DNA from: Chloroflexi bacterium TSY
Lineage (GTDB): Bacteria; Chloroflexota; Anaerolineae; Caldilineales; Caldilineaceae
Direction of reading: 5' to 3'
Length of the DNA stretch: 64,000 bases
Assembly (NCBI GenBank): GCA_019217005.1
Contig: JAHBNG010000080.1
Span: forward strand, 1 to 64,000
Positions within the stretch are counted from its first letter, which is position 1. Every line of letters begins with the position of its first letter. The position numbers were made by a program, and so were the translations under genes. Below, one piece after another: positions 45,502 through 54,940 of this stretch. The notes under the pieces are model-generated. The model ran no database searches and had not been told where the DNA came from. It saw nothing but the letters and a program-made list of their open reading frames with translations.

Positions 45502-45535
45502 GCTATAGATGTTCAGATAATGTTTTTCCACGCAA
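45502..45535. repeat. 34-bp upstream repeat G, copy 1
   Basis: Identical to 54848-54881. This copy is about 105 bp upstream of the SDR start; the other is about 60 bp upstream of the M24 peptidase gene, in the same orientation relative to the gene. It contains GATGTTCAGATAATG followed by a T-run. It may be a shared regulatory site or the trace of a small repeat. Confidence 0.65.
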
Positions 45536-45639
45536 AACAGAAGCTTGTCAGCATCTCAGCCGGTCAGCCAGAGAGCTGAGTAGCTGACTGGCTGAAATGC
45601 CATCAACGACAGGGAAATTCTTTTTCTGAAAGGCTATAG

Positions 45640-46482
45640 ATGGAAACTATGATCCGATTTGACAATCAAGTTGCTGTTATCACAGGCAGCGGGCGTGGGT
45701 TAGGCGCTGCGTATGCAAAGCTTTTGGCCGAACGAGGTGCCGCGGTCGTCGTGCATGATGCAGGTGTAAGAAGCGATGGAGCTGGGACAGATACAGAGGT
45801 TGCGGATGCCGTTGTCCATCAGATTCGTGCCAATGGAGGGAGAGCAGTTTCAAACTATGTGCTATTAGATTCTCGCACTGCTTGTATCGGCGTGATCAAT
45901 ACAGCCATTGAGCACTTTGGACGAATCGATATCCTCATTCACAACGCTGGGATTGTGCTTTTTACACCACTGGAAGAGATCGATGAGACACATCTTCAAC
46001 GCATGACGGATATTCACATTACAGCTCCGTTGTGGTTGGCACAGGCGGCTTTTCCGTACATGCAGGATAACGAATATGGACGGATTGTGCTCACGACATC
46101 GGGTCGGGCTCGAACGGTGGAAGATGCAACGCCCGATTTGATTACATATGCAATGGGCAAAATGGCCCAAGTAGGGTTGATGAATGGTTTGGGCGCAGCA
46201 GGAGCAATTCACAATATATATGTGAATGCCATTTCACCTGTTGCGGCCACGCGTATGCTGCAACGTCCCGTCCCGGATGGCACCTTTACAGCGGAACAGG
46301 TAGCGCCCGCAGTTGCGTATCTGGCGTCATCAGACTGTCAGATTTCTGGCTTAATTGTGCGTGCTGGCAATCGGAACTTCTCGACGACAGGCTGGCGTAC
46401 AAGCGAAATGGTTCAATTAGATGAGGAGATGCTAACGCCGGAAGCAATCGCCGAGTGGATGAAACAGCAAAATACGGATTGA
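45640..46482 (+). CDS. Short-chain dehydrogenase/reductase (SDR)
   Basis: 280 residues (an ATG four codons later is possible). Classical SDR: TGSGRGLGAAYAKLL (TGxxxGxG near 16-23), NAG in LIHNAGIVLF (about 104), and active-site YAMGK near 172. A Ser three residues after TT in VLTTSGRART fits the catalytic Ser. The insertion RSDGAGTDTEVADAVV after the first strand resembles the 3-hydroxyacyl-CoA dehydrogenase module of MFE-2-type proteins, suggesting an acyl-CoA or ketone substrate. The K+ channel gene follows after 13 bp. Intact. Confidence 0.9.
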   Translation: METMIRFDNQVAVITGSGRGLGAAYAKLLAERGAAVVVHDAGVRSDGAGTDTEVADAVVHQIRANGGRAVSNYVLLDSRTACIGVINTAIEHFGRIDILIHNAGIVLFTPLEEIDETHLQRMTDIHITAPLWLAQAAFPYMQDNEYGRIVLTTSGRARTVEDATPDLITYAMGKMAQVGLMNGLGAAGAIHNIYVNAISPVAATRMLQRPVPDGTFTAEQVAPAVAYLASSDCQISGLIVRAGNRNFSTTGWRTSEMVQLDEEMLTPEAIAEWMKQQNTD

Positions 46483-46495
46483 CGAGTCAATCATT

Positions 46496-47641
46496 ATGTT
46501 CCTCTCTACACTATTTGGTACGGCACTATTTAGCACAGTCAAATCGCTGATCAGCCGCTTGCGCCGATCAAGTCTGGGTATCGCTGTTATTCCGATCGTG
46601 CTGCTTGTGGCGCTTGGGACAAGTGTGTATTCTGTGTTGGAAGAGTGGTCGCTGCTCGATGCATTGTATGCAACGATTATTACCATTACCACAGTTGGCT
46701 ATGGAGATTTAAGTCCTCAGACGTTGACCGGACGCATATTTGCCATATTTTTTACGCTGGCTGCAATCGGGTTTGCCAGTTATGCGATTTCGACTTTGGC
46801 AGCAGTTACGATTGAACATGAGTTGGAACGATACAAACGCAATTTGCAGGAACGTAGAATGAATCAGATACAGGCGTTAAAGAATCATATTATCATTTGC
46901 GGGGGAAGCGTCATTGGACATCGCACGGCAAGTGAATTTCAGAAGCGACAGACCCCTTTTGTTCTGATTGAGCCAGATGAGGAAACGTTGCGCTGGGCAC
47001 TGCTTTGGCTTCACGAAGGGTATGTGAGCAAACGTAAGCGTATTTGGCGTGATCTGGAAGACGTGGATGTTGCCTCAGAAGAAGCGAAGAGCATCGATGA
47101 ATTGGCGGCAGAAGTAGATATTTTGTATTTACTCGAGGATCCAACACAAGAGACTGCTCTCCGTCATGCTGGTATTGAACGAGCGAGCGGCCTGGTGGCG
47201 GCAATGGATGATGATCGAGACAATATGTCGATTGTGCTAAGCGGTAGAGATATGGCGAATCGACTGGGCAATGAGAGCTTACGCATCATCTCTCGCGTTG
47301 TCAACGAATGGAACATGCGACGTCTGTCCCTTGCTGGTGCGGACAAGGTGATTGCGCCGAACATGAATGGGGGATATCATCTGGCATCTCAGATGCTTGA
47401 TCCTGATTTGGCTGAGTTTTGGGATCATATGCTCTTTCGGACAGATCAGTTGGTCCGCTTCACAGATCTGCGAATTGCGGACCAACCGGAATGGATTGGC
47501 AAAACGGTCGGCGAGTTGAAGCAAAGGCGCAATCAGCTAACCGTAGCCGTTAAAAGAAATGGCGAATTCTTGTATGCGCCCGATCTAGATCTAATTTTTG
47601 AAGCGGACGATAGCGTGATTGTATTGGGCAAGACGGCTTGA
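46496..47641 (+). CDS. Potassium channel protein with TrkA-N (RCK) domain
   Basis: 381 residues. Two membrane helices flank a pore loop with the K+ selectivity filter TTVGYGD (residues about 63-69), as in two-TM Kch/MthK-type channels. A cytoplasmic RCK region follows from about 125 (NHIIICGGSVIGHRTASEF, the Rossmann glycine motif) with acidic NAD/Ca-binding-like residues, and a C-terminal TrkA-C-like domain (VGELKQRRNQLTVAVKRNGE). It conducts K+ across the inner membrane under ligand control. Intact. Starts 13 bp after the SDR stop; functional link to it is not evident. Confidence 0.93.
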   Translation: MFLSTLFGTALFSTVKSLISRLRRSSLGIAVIPIVLLVALGTSVYSVLEEWSLLDALYATIITITTVGYGDLSPQTLTGRIFAIFFTLAAIGFASYAISTLAAVTIEHELERYKRNLQERRMNQIQALKNHIIICGGSVIGHRTASEFQKRQTPFVLIEPDEETLRWALLWLHEGYVSKRKRIWRDLEDVDVASEEAKSIDELAAEVDILYLLEDPTQETALRHAGIERASGLVAAMDDDRDNMSIVLSGRDMANRLGNESLRIISRVVNEWNMRRLSLAGADKVIAPNMNGGYHLASQMLDPDLAEFWDHMLFRTDQLVRFTDLRIADQPEWIGKTVGELKQRRNQLTVAVKRNGEFLYAPDLDLIFEADDSVIVLGKTA

Positions 47642-47645
47642 TCCT

Positions 47646-47722
47646 AGGAACGAAAATTCAATAAGTTGCGCATAGATTCTTCGTTTCACTCGAGAAGGAC
47701 ATGCGCAACTTACTGAATTTAT
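47646..47722. repeat. Palindromic repeat family F, copy 1
   Basis: Begins GAACGAAAATTCAATA, contains ATAGATTCTT and CGTTTCACTCGAGAA, with arms AAGTTGCGCAT / ATGCGCAACTT. A longer inverted copy is at 49977-50076. It lies between convergent genes. Confidence 0.75.
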
Positions 47723-47736
47723 TGCATTCTCACCTC

Positions 47737-48438
47737 CTAGTTTGTGTATTGATCATGTAAACGCACCCAATCCATCGAGTAGGGCAACTGTTCCTCGTCG
47801 CGTCCTTTTGGAACAATATCCAGATATTGATACGCGCCATTTAACATATCAAGCCCACGGGAATAGCAAGAGTAGGTGTGGTAGATATCGCCAGCCTCGT
47901 TCTTGTAGAAGACGCTGGTTCCTGGAGCTTCCTCACCCCAAGGCTTCATGACTCGGAAATTATACATCATCTCCTGCTCCAACTCCGCTGGTCTGAAGGA
48001 GACGTGATAATCATAGTTGAAGTCATTTTCGTATGCCGAGAGCCATTTGAAAGTCCACCCCATTCTCTTTTTGAACGCCTCTAATCGTTCAAGAGGTGCT
48101 CTGGAGATCGACACCATTGTGACATCTCTCTGGTTGAGATGAACAACGAAACCATTGTAATTGTCGGCCCAGAACGAGCAACTCTTGCACCCAGCTTCCC
48201 ACTCTGGATGAAACATAAAGTGATTAACAATCAGTTGACTGCGCCCTTCGAACAGATCAGCCAATGACTCTTTTCCGTTTGGTCCATCAAAGATATACTC
48301 CTTTTCCACCTTGACCCAGGGGAGTTCTCGGCGCTGCTGGCTAAGCTGATCGCGAAGACGAGTGAATTCTTTTTCTTTTGCCAGTAGTTCTGTACGAGCT
48401 GCGAGCCATTCTTTTTGTGAAACCACGCTCTGTTGCAT
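47737..48438 (-). CDS. DUF899 thioredoxin-fold protein
   Basis: 233 residues from the ATG at 48438 with TAGGAGA upstream. The DUF899 family has an AhpC/TSA-like thioredoxin fold. Hallmarks: EYIFDGPNGKESLADLFEGR, LIVNHFMFHPEWEAGCKSCS with CxxC-like Cys pair (GCKSC), DVTMVSISRAPLERLEAFKK and TSVFYKNEAGDIYHTYSCYS. Function is presumed redox-related and uncharacterised. The gene is divergent from the ECF sigma gene; the gap holds both promoters. Intact. Confidence 0.9.
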   Translation of the reverse strand: MQQSVVSQKEWLAARTELLAKEKEFTRLRDQLSQQRRELPWVKVEKEYIFDGPNGKESLADLFEGRSQLIVNHFMFHPEWEAGCKSCSFWADNYNGFVVHLNQRDVTMVSISRAPLERLEAFKKRMGWTFKWLSAYENDFNYDYHVSFRPAELEQEMMYNFRVMKPWGEEAPGTSVFYKNEAGDIYHTYSCYSRGLDMLNGAYQYLDIVPKGRDEEQLPYSMDWVRLHDQYTN

Positions 48439-48670
48439 AATCAAATCTCCTATTGATATGACATTGTAAGCGCCTATAGATGAAACATTTAACCAACTCG
48501 TTAAATGTTAGCATATGGACAATACTATGTCAAAACGCACAGATGTTCTGTAATCTTATAACAGATTTTCAGATGTCTTGTCTTTTCACGATCATTTTTA
48601 TACACTCAAACGTCTAAAGAATAGGGAGCGTACAAAGCGTTTCCTGCTGGACCCATTGGATACCATCATC

Positions 48671-49498
48671 ATGAATGAGGAACAACGCTTATTAAGACAA
48701 GCACGAAGCGGAGATATCAATGCATTTCATCAGTTATTCGCTGAATTTCAGGGACCACTCAAGTCCTATCTCTATCGTCTGACAACCGATCGGGGTGATA
48801 CGGATGATCTGACCCATGACACATTTGTGAGAGCGTTTGACAAGATTGATTCTTTTCAAGGCAGATCGAGTCTGAAAACGTGGGTGTTCTCTGTTGCGAC
48901 CAATCTTGCAATGGACTTTCAGCGTAAGCGAAAACGGTGGCCGGTTGATGCGCAGGACCAATCAAGACAAGTCTCGAGCCGTTCACCAGAGGTTATTGAA
49001 GCGTATCTCTATCTAAATCAGGCGTCACCGCAAGGCAGTTATGAAATGCGTGAACATATTGATTTTTGTTTCACTTGTATTGCAAAGACGCTGCCAATTG
49101 ATCAGCAGGTAGCCCTATTGCTCAAAGATGTGTATGCATTTCGGGTGAAGGAGATTAAGATCATTCTGGAGCAGTCGAGAGCACGCGTTCAACATCTGCT
49201 GCACGCCGCGCGTCAAACGCTGGTCGAGATCTTTGATCATCGCTGTGCCCTCGTCAATAAAAATGGTATCTGTTACCAATGTACCGAGTTAAACGGTCTA
49301 TTCAACCCAAAACAGGAGGCGCAAGAGGAACTCATTAAACTTGAAATGGTTCGCGAAGTTGATACAAAAAATCAAGAAGAGTTATTTGAGCTGCGGTTGA
49401 AGTTAATTCAGGGCATCGACCCGCTAAATGCAATGGGAACCGATCTTCACGACTTCATCATGCAGAGAATTCGGAAGGTGATTGGGGAAGTTAGGTAG
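48671..49498 (+). CDS. ECF RNA polymerase sigma factor with cysteine-containing extension
   Basis: 275 residues from the ATG at 48671; the frame is open 31 codons further upstream but without a good start. Sigma region 2 is AFHQLFAEFQGPLKSYLYRL through DDLTHDTFVRAFDKIDSFQG and LKTWVFSVATNLAMDFQRK. Region 4 is LPIDQQVALLLKDVYAFRVK with EIKIILEQSRARVQHLLHAA. A C-terminal extension of about 100 residues starts with a Cys cluster, HRCALVNKNGICYQC, that might bind zinc and act as a built-in redox sensor. No anti-sigma gene is adjacent. The gene starts about 230 bp from the divergent DUF899 gene, and a small hypothetical gene follows. Intact. Confidence 0.9.
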   Translation: MNEEQRLLRQARSGDINAFHQLFAEFQGPLKSYLYRLTTDRGDTDDLTHDTFVRAFDKIDSFQGRSSLKTWVFSVATNLAMDFQRKRKRWPVDAQDQSRQVSSRSPEVIEAYLYLNQASPQGSYEMREHIDFCFTCIAKTLPIDQQVALLLKDVYAFRVKEIKIILEQSRARVQHLLHAARQTLVEIFDHRCALVNKNGICYQCTELNGLFNPKQEAQEELIKLEMVREVDTKNQEELFELRLKLIQGIDPLNAMGTDLHDFIMQRIRKVIGEVR

Positions 49499-49564
49499 TT
49501 AGTTGGTTAGTTGGTTGGTTCTGAGTGGATATAGATTTCTGTTTTTCAATAAAAGGAGACATTC

Positions 49565-49951
49565 ATGGAACTCTCGCAAGATAAATTTTCAGTAATTTCA
49601 CTCGCTGAGGATACTGGCATTATGACATTGGCTTGGACCGAAGCTACATCGAATATGACCGACGAGGATTTCAAAAAGGTCAATTTGGAGTATGCAAATT
49701 TCGCCGTTGAACATGGCGTCAAGCTTCTTTTGGTCAATGTTGAAAAATTTGGTCATCGCTTTGGCCCAGAATTAGGTAGTTGGCGTGCCCAAGAGGTCAT
49801 TCCACGTTATCACAAGGCTGGTGTTACAAAGATGGCCTTTGTTCATGGGGCAGGTTTCGAGGGCGCACCCGCTATGTCGAATGAGGGCGAAAATTTTGTC
49901 ACCGAGCATTTTGCGTTGAAAGCTGATGCTGACGAGTGGTTATTGAGTTAA
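49565..49951 (+). CDS. Small hypothetical protein (STAS/SpoIIAA-like fold possible)
   Basis: 128 residues with AAAGGAG upstream. Pattern: beta-strand start (FSVISLAEDTGIMTLAWTEA), a helix (MTDEDFKKVNLEYANFAVEH), strand LLLVNVEKFG, a helix and strand MAFVHGAGFEG, and a C-terminal helix. This order resembles STAS/SpoIIAA-like proteins, but I do not recognise a definite family. It lies 66 bp after the ECF sigma gene in the same direction. Confidence 0.7.
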   Translation: MELSQDKFSVISLAEDTGIMTLAWTEATSNMTDEDFKKVNLEYANFAVEHGVKLLLVNVEKFGHRFGPELGSWRAQEVIPRYHKAGVTKMAFVHGAGFEGAPAMSNEGENFVTEHFALKADADEWLLS

Positions 49952-49976
49952 GGAATAAGAATTAAATTAGTTCGAG

Positions 49977-50076
49977 AAGTTGTGCATGTCATTCTCGAGT
50001 GAAACGAAGGCTAGTTCTGAGCAGAGCCGAAAGAATCTATGCGTAAGTTAGCGAGCTATTGAATTTTCGTTCCTAT
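49977..50076. repeat. Palindromic repeat family F, copy 2
   Basis: Inverse complement of the 47646 element with an extra central segment: GTTGTGCATGTCATTCTCG to TTGAATTTTCGTTCC. It lies after the small hypothetical gene and directly before a family C palindrome. Confidence 0.7.
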
Positions 50077-50142
50077 ACTGCGGTTGTGATGAAAACCGTA
50101 GTTTTCGAAAGCTCTACCAGAGAAACCAAACTACTGTTTTCA
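50077..50142. repeat. Palindromic repeat family C, left part, interrupted by the IS
   Basis: GGTTGTGATGAAAACCGTAG to AAACTACTGTTTTCA is the left part of an 80-bp palindrome whose right end (TTTTCATACAGAGCAAAGTA) follows the IS at 51645-51664. An uninterrupted inverse copy is at 54262-54345. Confidence 0.85.
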
Positions 50143-51644
50143 CTTTACTTTCTGGTAAAAGAAAAGAGATGAGATGAGAAATGTGACAAAAAGCGGTTAG
50201 CAGTTCATCCTAAAGGTAGAGAACCCAAAAAGGAGGAAGGAATGCTAACCGCGCCAGAAATAACTATAGCAGTACTGATGAATGTATTGCAAGTAACGCC
50301 GATGGGAACAAACGTAAATGTAATGCGTCTGATGTGGGCAATGCTGAATGGGTCGTTTCTGAAAAGTCGAGGAGCAATCCATAGCGCATTGAAAGAAAGC
50401 GGGTTTGAAGATGAGGAGCTCCGGCGAAGCTGGTGGAGCTTTCGATATGGATCATGGGATATCACAAGTCTGCTGGGGTCGTGGCAAGAAGAAGTGGAAA
50501 GGGGAATGGGAGGCAAAAAAGTTAGAAGGGTACCGAGTGAAAAGCATAGATATCACAGGGTTCTGGCGACCGAAGCTGCAAGGGAAAGTGAACCGACTCT
50601 ATAACTCAACGGCTCGTCGGGCATTGCCCGCGCTCATCTTTGGAGTGATGATAAGCTCGGGGGGAGATAGGCGGGAAGCGAGTGCCACTGCTCAAGGCAA
50701 TCATGAGATGCACGGTTGGAACAAAGGAAAGTGAGTTTCGGAAAAAGCTGCTGACAGAGACGAAGAAATCACTGGAGTCAGACGAAGTGGCGGTGGTCGA
50801 TGCCGGGTTTACAATCAGAGAAATGCTAGAAAGCGGCATCGACCGATTTGTCCTGCGGGAAGCCATTAACTGCACAGTGCGCCGCAATGAGTTCCCCAAA
50901 CGCAAAGAAAAAAGGCAGACCACCTGAATATGGTGATATTGTGCGTCCGCTCTCTCGCAGCTATAAGGGAAAGCGACTCGAGGCTACAACTCCGGACTCG
51001 TCTGGTCGCTTTCTCTATAGTGGTCGCCTGATTTGCTATCAAGCATGGCACAATCTCGTCCCCAGAACAACCAAGGTGGATACAGCCAACCGTACCTACT
51101 CGATTTACGTCATTCAGGATCCGGCCTACAACACACCTTTGGTTTTGGCGACCGTTATGACTTTGCAGCCTGAAACCATTTATCTTGTCTACCTGGAACG
51201 CTGGCCTGTTGAACCTCCCCCCCTTGGCTTCCAAGCAGATGATTGGCTTACATCGTCAATTTGTTCATGCCGATGAGGCTTGTTTCCGCTTACCTGAACT
51301 GGGGCTGCTGGCTGGCAATCTTCTTTCCCATTTAGCCGCTTCTCTTCCTCCCATACCGACTGGCTACTGGGATCGAGAGCCTCAATCCACTCCCGGCAGG
51401 CTGCGCCGTGTTCTCTCGAGTGCTCTTTTTCCAACTCCTGACCAACTCGACCCTGACTTTCGGAAAAAGGCCTCGGTTTCACACCATTTCCCTAAAGGCG
51501 TTCTCGCTCATCGCCGCCTCAATGCCGCTGCTTAAACTAGCCGAGCACTATTTTTACATTTTATCCCGTTTTTTCAGGGTGGATTCTTTTTTCCGCCCCT
51601 TTCGGTTTGCCCTTTGTCACTCAAGCCTTTACCAGAAAGTAAAG
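50143..51644 (+). mobile_element. 1.5-kb insertion sequence, copy 2, with 6-bp target duplication
   Basis: 1502 bp with ends CTTTACTTTCTGGTAAA / TTTACCAGAAAGTAAAG. The flanks carry the direct repeat TTTTCA (50137-50142 and 51645-51650). The uninterrupted family C palindrome at 54262-54345 has this hexamer once at the same place, confirming the insertion point and duplication size. Confidence 0.92.
50242..51535 (+). pseudogene. Transposase of the 1.5-kb IS, copy 2, frame-disrupted
   Basis: Same protein as in copies 1 and 3. Here a 5-bp loss (one AGTGG unit) near 50496 shifts frame after WQEEVE. The next breaks are a G6 run (50659-50664), an A6 run (50908-50913) and a C7 run near 51217. Correcting each by one base gives a continuous protein through SDEVAVVDAGFTIREML, NEFPKRKEKGRPPEYGDIV and YLERWPVE. 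Copy 1 is in frame at the poly-C tract (six C), copy 3 at the first site. Confidence 0.83.
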
Positions 51645-51757
51645 TTTTCATACAGAGCAAAGTATAAACGATTTTATCTTTGGTATTTATGCAGCTATTC
51701 GCGTCACGAGACTCGATCCCATCGGGTCCCTCCGCTATGAATAGGCAAACGTGCACC

Positions 51758-51812
51758 TACCGATTATGTAAAGATAACAATTTCAAGAACAGTTATCTTT
51801 GCATAATCGGTA
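51758..51812. terminator. Long hairpin overlapping the RCC1 gene end
   Basis: TACCGATTATG(T)AAAGATAAC and GTTATCTTTGCATAATCGGTA form a stem of about 20 bp. On the minus strand it overlaps the last codons and stop (51793) of the RCC1 gene and may act as its terminator. No strong T-run follows. Confidence 0.5.
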
Positions 51813-54116
51813 AAAACGACTTTTGCTTGACGATTCCATTGACCACATCTACTGGTGTCCATCCGGGATTCACGCCCAACTGACCGTTTTCATTATTTCC
51901 CCAGCACTTGACGCCGCCACCGCTGATTACAGCACAGGTATGCCACTCTCCGGCAGCGATAGCGGTGACACCGCTGCTTAATTCGCTCACATCCATCGCC
52001 GTGCTGCTGGATGTGGCCGTACCGTCGCCCAACTGACCGAAGCCATTCCTTCCCCAGCACTTAATGCCACCAGCGCTGGTCAATGCACAGGTGTGGAACC
52101 CTCTCGCAGCGATGGTGGTAACGCCGCTCAATCCGCTTACGTCCACCGGTCTGCTGCTGGAAATGGTCGTACCGTCACCTAGCTGGCCGCCGCCATTCCC
52201 TCCCCAGCACTTGACGCCACCGACGACGATCACAGCACAGGTGTGGGACTCTCCTGCAACAATGGCAGAGACACTGCTCAATCCGCTCACATCTACTGGC
52301 GTGCTGCTTTCTGTCTGCGTACCGTCCCCCAACTGACCGTTGCCATTCCCTCCCCAGCACTTGGCGCCGCCACCGTTGGTCACAACACAAGTATGCCACT
52401 CTCCAGCAGCGATAGCGGTAACACCGCTGCTCAATCCGCTCACATCCACCGGCGTGCTGCTGGATGTGGTCGTATCGTCCCCCAACTGACCGTTGCCATT
52501 CCCTCCCCAGCACTTGACACCACCACCGTTGGTCAATGCACAGATGTGCAACTTTCCCGCAACGATAGCGGAGACGCCGCTGCTCAATCCGCTTACATCC
52601 ACGGGTCTCCTGCTTTCTGTCTGCGTGCCGTCGCCCAGCTGACCAGCGTAATTAGCTCCCCAGCACTTGGCGCTGCCATCGCTGGTCACAGCGCAGGTGT
52701 GGGCCATTCCCGCAGCGATAGTGGTAACGCCGCTCAATCCGCTTACATCCACAGGTCTGCTGCTTTCTGTCTGGTACCGTCGCCCAGCTGACCGTCTCTA
52801 TTCCATCCCCAGCACTTGACGCCACCATCGTTGGTCACAGCACAGGTATGCCACTCTCCCGCAGCGGTGGAAATGACGTTGTTACTCAATCCACTCACAT
52901 CCACCGGCGTGTAGCGATTTGTGGTGGTACCGGTGCCCAGCTGACCGTCTTCATTATTGCCCCAGCACTTAACGCCGCCACTGCTGGTTACGGCACAGGT
53001 GATGCCATATTCCGCAGCGACGGCGGTGATGCCACTACTCAATCCGCTTACATCCACCGGCTCGCTACTATTCGTCCTCATACCATTGCCCAACTGACCG
53101 TAGCTATTCCATCCCCAACACTTGACGCCACCATCGTTGATCACAGCACAGGTATGGGACCCTCCGGCAGCGATAGCGGTGACACCACTGCTCAATCCGC
53201 TTACATCCACCGGTCTCCTGCTGGAAATGGTTGTACCGTCACCTAGCTGACCGCTGTAATTCTCTCCCCAGCATTTGACACCACCGTCGCTGGTTACAGC
53301 GCAGGTATGCCGCCCTCCGGCAGCGACAGTGGTGACACCACTGCTCAATCCGCTTACATCCACCGGTCTCCTGCTGCTTTCTGTCTGCGTACCGTCACCC
53401 AACTGACCCTTGCTATTCCCTCCCCAGCACTTGACGCCACCACCGCTGGTCAATGCACAGATGTGGCTATAGCCCGCAGCGATGGTGGTAACGCCGCTCA
53501 ATCCGCTTACGTCCACCGGTATGCTGCTGGAAATGGTTGCACCGTCACCTAGCTGACCGTCGCCATTCCGTCCCCAGCATTTGACGCCACCACCGCTAGT
53601 CACGGCGCAGGTGTGGGCCGTTCCCGCAGCGATAGCGGTGACGCCGCTCAATCCGCTCACATTCACCGGTATGCGGCCGTCCTTCCTTGTACCATCGCCT
53701 AACTGACCGCTGCTATTCAATCCCCAGCACTTGACGCCACCAGCGTTGGTCACAGCGCAGGCATGGGCCCCTCCCGCAGCGATAGCGGTGACACCGCTGC
53801 TCAATCCGCTCACATCCACTGGTCTGCTGCTTTCTGTTCGCGTGCCATCGCCCAACTGACCCTTATCATTTCGTCCCCAGCACTTGACGCCACCGTCTCT
53901 GGTCAACGCACAAGCATAGCCCGTACTCATAGTAACCTGCGTATTATCTGAGAGGAGGTTAGGTGGATCATCATCTATTTGAATAGCCGACATCAGGTCC
54001 GCATTTGATTCGGTTGCGGCCATCAGCCGCACGCCGTCCTGTTTGCCTCCGCAGAAAAACATTACGCAGGATAGAAACGTGATAGTGAAAAATTGGGAAA
54101 CAGTTAGAGGAGACAT
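51793..54116 (-). pseudogene. RCC1-repeat lipoprotein, 14 repeats, one frameshift
   Basis: Start ATG at 54116 with a strong AAGGAGG upstream: [20 protein letters not shown] followed by a Cys in FCGGKQ, a lipoprotein-like signal. Fourteen RCC1-type units of about 50 residues follow, each with CAVTxxGGVKCWGxNxxGQLGDGT and [17 protein letters not shown]. Eight are before and six after a one-base deletion near 52776 (GGTACCAGACAG where other units read GGCACGCAGACAG), which stops the first frame at 52743. RCC1 arrays form beta-propellers; 14 units would give two seven-bladed propellers. The C-terminus is KSFLPIMQR, like the '-LP' tail at 18446. Near-identical DNA units suggest recent expansion and could also trap assembly errors. 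Confidence 0.85.
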
Positions 54117-54261
54117 CGCACAACCTCCTTTCAAGGATTCCGGGTGCAGATCTATTGCACAATGCGCGCGCTGAGTAGTGTAATCAACAGACCATGAACC
54201 TACAGTGTTCTACTGCACAGACACAGTGTGCCTTAGAAGATATTCATTACAATTTCCTATT

Positions 54262-54345
54262 TATACTGTGCTCTGTATGAAAAGCGTAGTTTAGTCTCTC
54301 TGGTAGAGCTTTCGAAAACTACGGTTTTCATCACAACCGCAGGAT
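54262..54345. repeat. Palindromic repeat family C, complete copy
   Basis: About 84 bp. Arms TGTATGAAAAGCGTAGTTT and AAACTACGGTTTTCATCACA around TCTCTCTGGTAGAGCTTTCG. It represents the empty version of the site occupied by IS copy 2. Another copy is at 62513-62597. Confidence 0.85.
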
Positions 54346-54629
54346 AAGTTCCCATATTCTGATAGAAAACTCAACCAGAATGACAGAAATGATCGGTCGG
54401 GTTTTTCGTCGTTATCTTGTATCCTAATCTGGACAATCCAAAACGAACGATGATAGTAACCAGATGGCCTTATCGTCCACGAAGGTGGACGTTCGGCCTA
54501 TTAGTTAGGATACACGCCTTGAGTCGCATCCCTTGGCACACGATGTCGCGCAAACCCAAACACCCTGGCGCTCTATACTCCGGAATGTTTTGCATTATTG
54601 GAGATTTCGGTGGATACTCAGAGTATAAA

Positions 54630-54730
54630 GCTTTTCCAGCAATTAGAATCCCTATTTTGATCTGGAAAAGCTCAAGCCATTCCAAAGGAATCGACTTGGC
54701 AAATTAGGAATTTATTTCTCTGGAATGGCC
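54630..54730. repeat. Palindromic repeat family D, copy 2
   Basis: Close copy of 22449-22549 with a few substitutions. The pairs CTTTTCCA/TGGAAAAG and CCATTCC/GGAATGG are kept; the AATCCCTA arm has one mismatch. Confidence 0.85.
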
Positions 54731-54847
54731 TAAGATACACACGACACCGGTCATTCGCTGTCAGTAATCGGTGGTTAGCAACCAAAGCCGTTCCGAAAAA
54801 AGATTCCGCATTGACAGACCGATTCTCGTAGCACAATCACTTTCTTA

Positions 54848-54881
54848 GCTATAGATGTTCAGATAATGTTTTTCCACGCAA
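54848..54881. repeat. 34-bp upstream repeat G, copy 2
   Basis: Identical to 45502-45535. Lies about 60 bp upstream of the M24 peptidase start, on the same strand. Confidence 0.65.
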
Positions 54882-54940
54882 TACGTACGATATGCAGGGC
54901 AGTTTATTTTTCGGAATAGCTCAACAAAAGGACGCCTCAC

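Larger units (their letters stand above)
54117..54940. other. Intergenic region filled with repeats
   Basis: About 820 bp between divergent genes. It contains family C (54262-54345), a GTCCACGAAGGTGGAC mini-hairpin near 54475, family D (54630-54730) and repeat G (54848-54881). No gene is supported. Confidence 0.6.

Noticed and set aside
50900..50920. AAAAAAG as a programmed -1 frameshift site of the 1.5-kb IS
   Set aside because: The shift needed to rejoin the frames is +1 (or loss of one A), and copy 1 has only four A at this site, so the classic -1 mechanism does not fit.
52064..53951. Open frames on the plus strand opposite the RCC1 gene
   Set aside because: They are shadows of the repetitive coding strand, share its repeat period and have no ribosome binding sites.
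51800..54000. Regular DNA repeats of about 150 bp that could suggest a CRISPR array or satellite
   Set aside because: The unit length and the clear RCC1 protein pattern (KCWGxNxxGQLG) show that it is a coding repeat; spacing is far too long for CRISPR.
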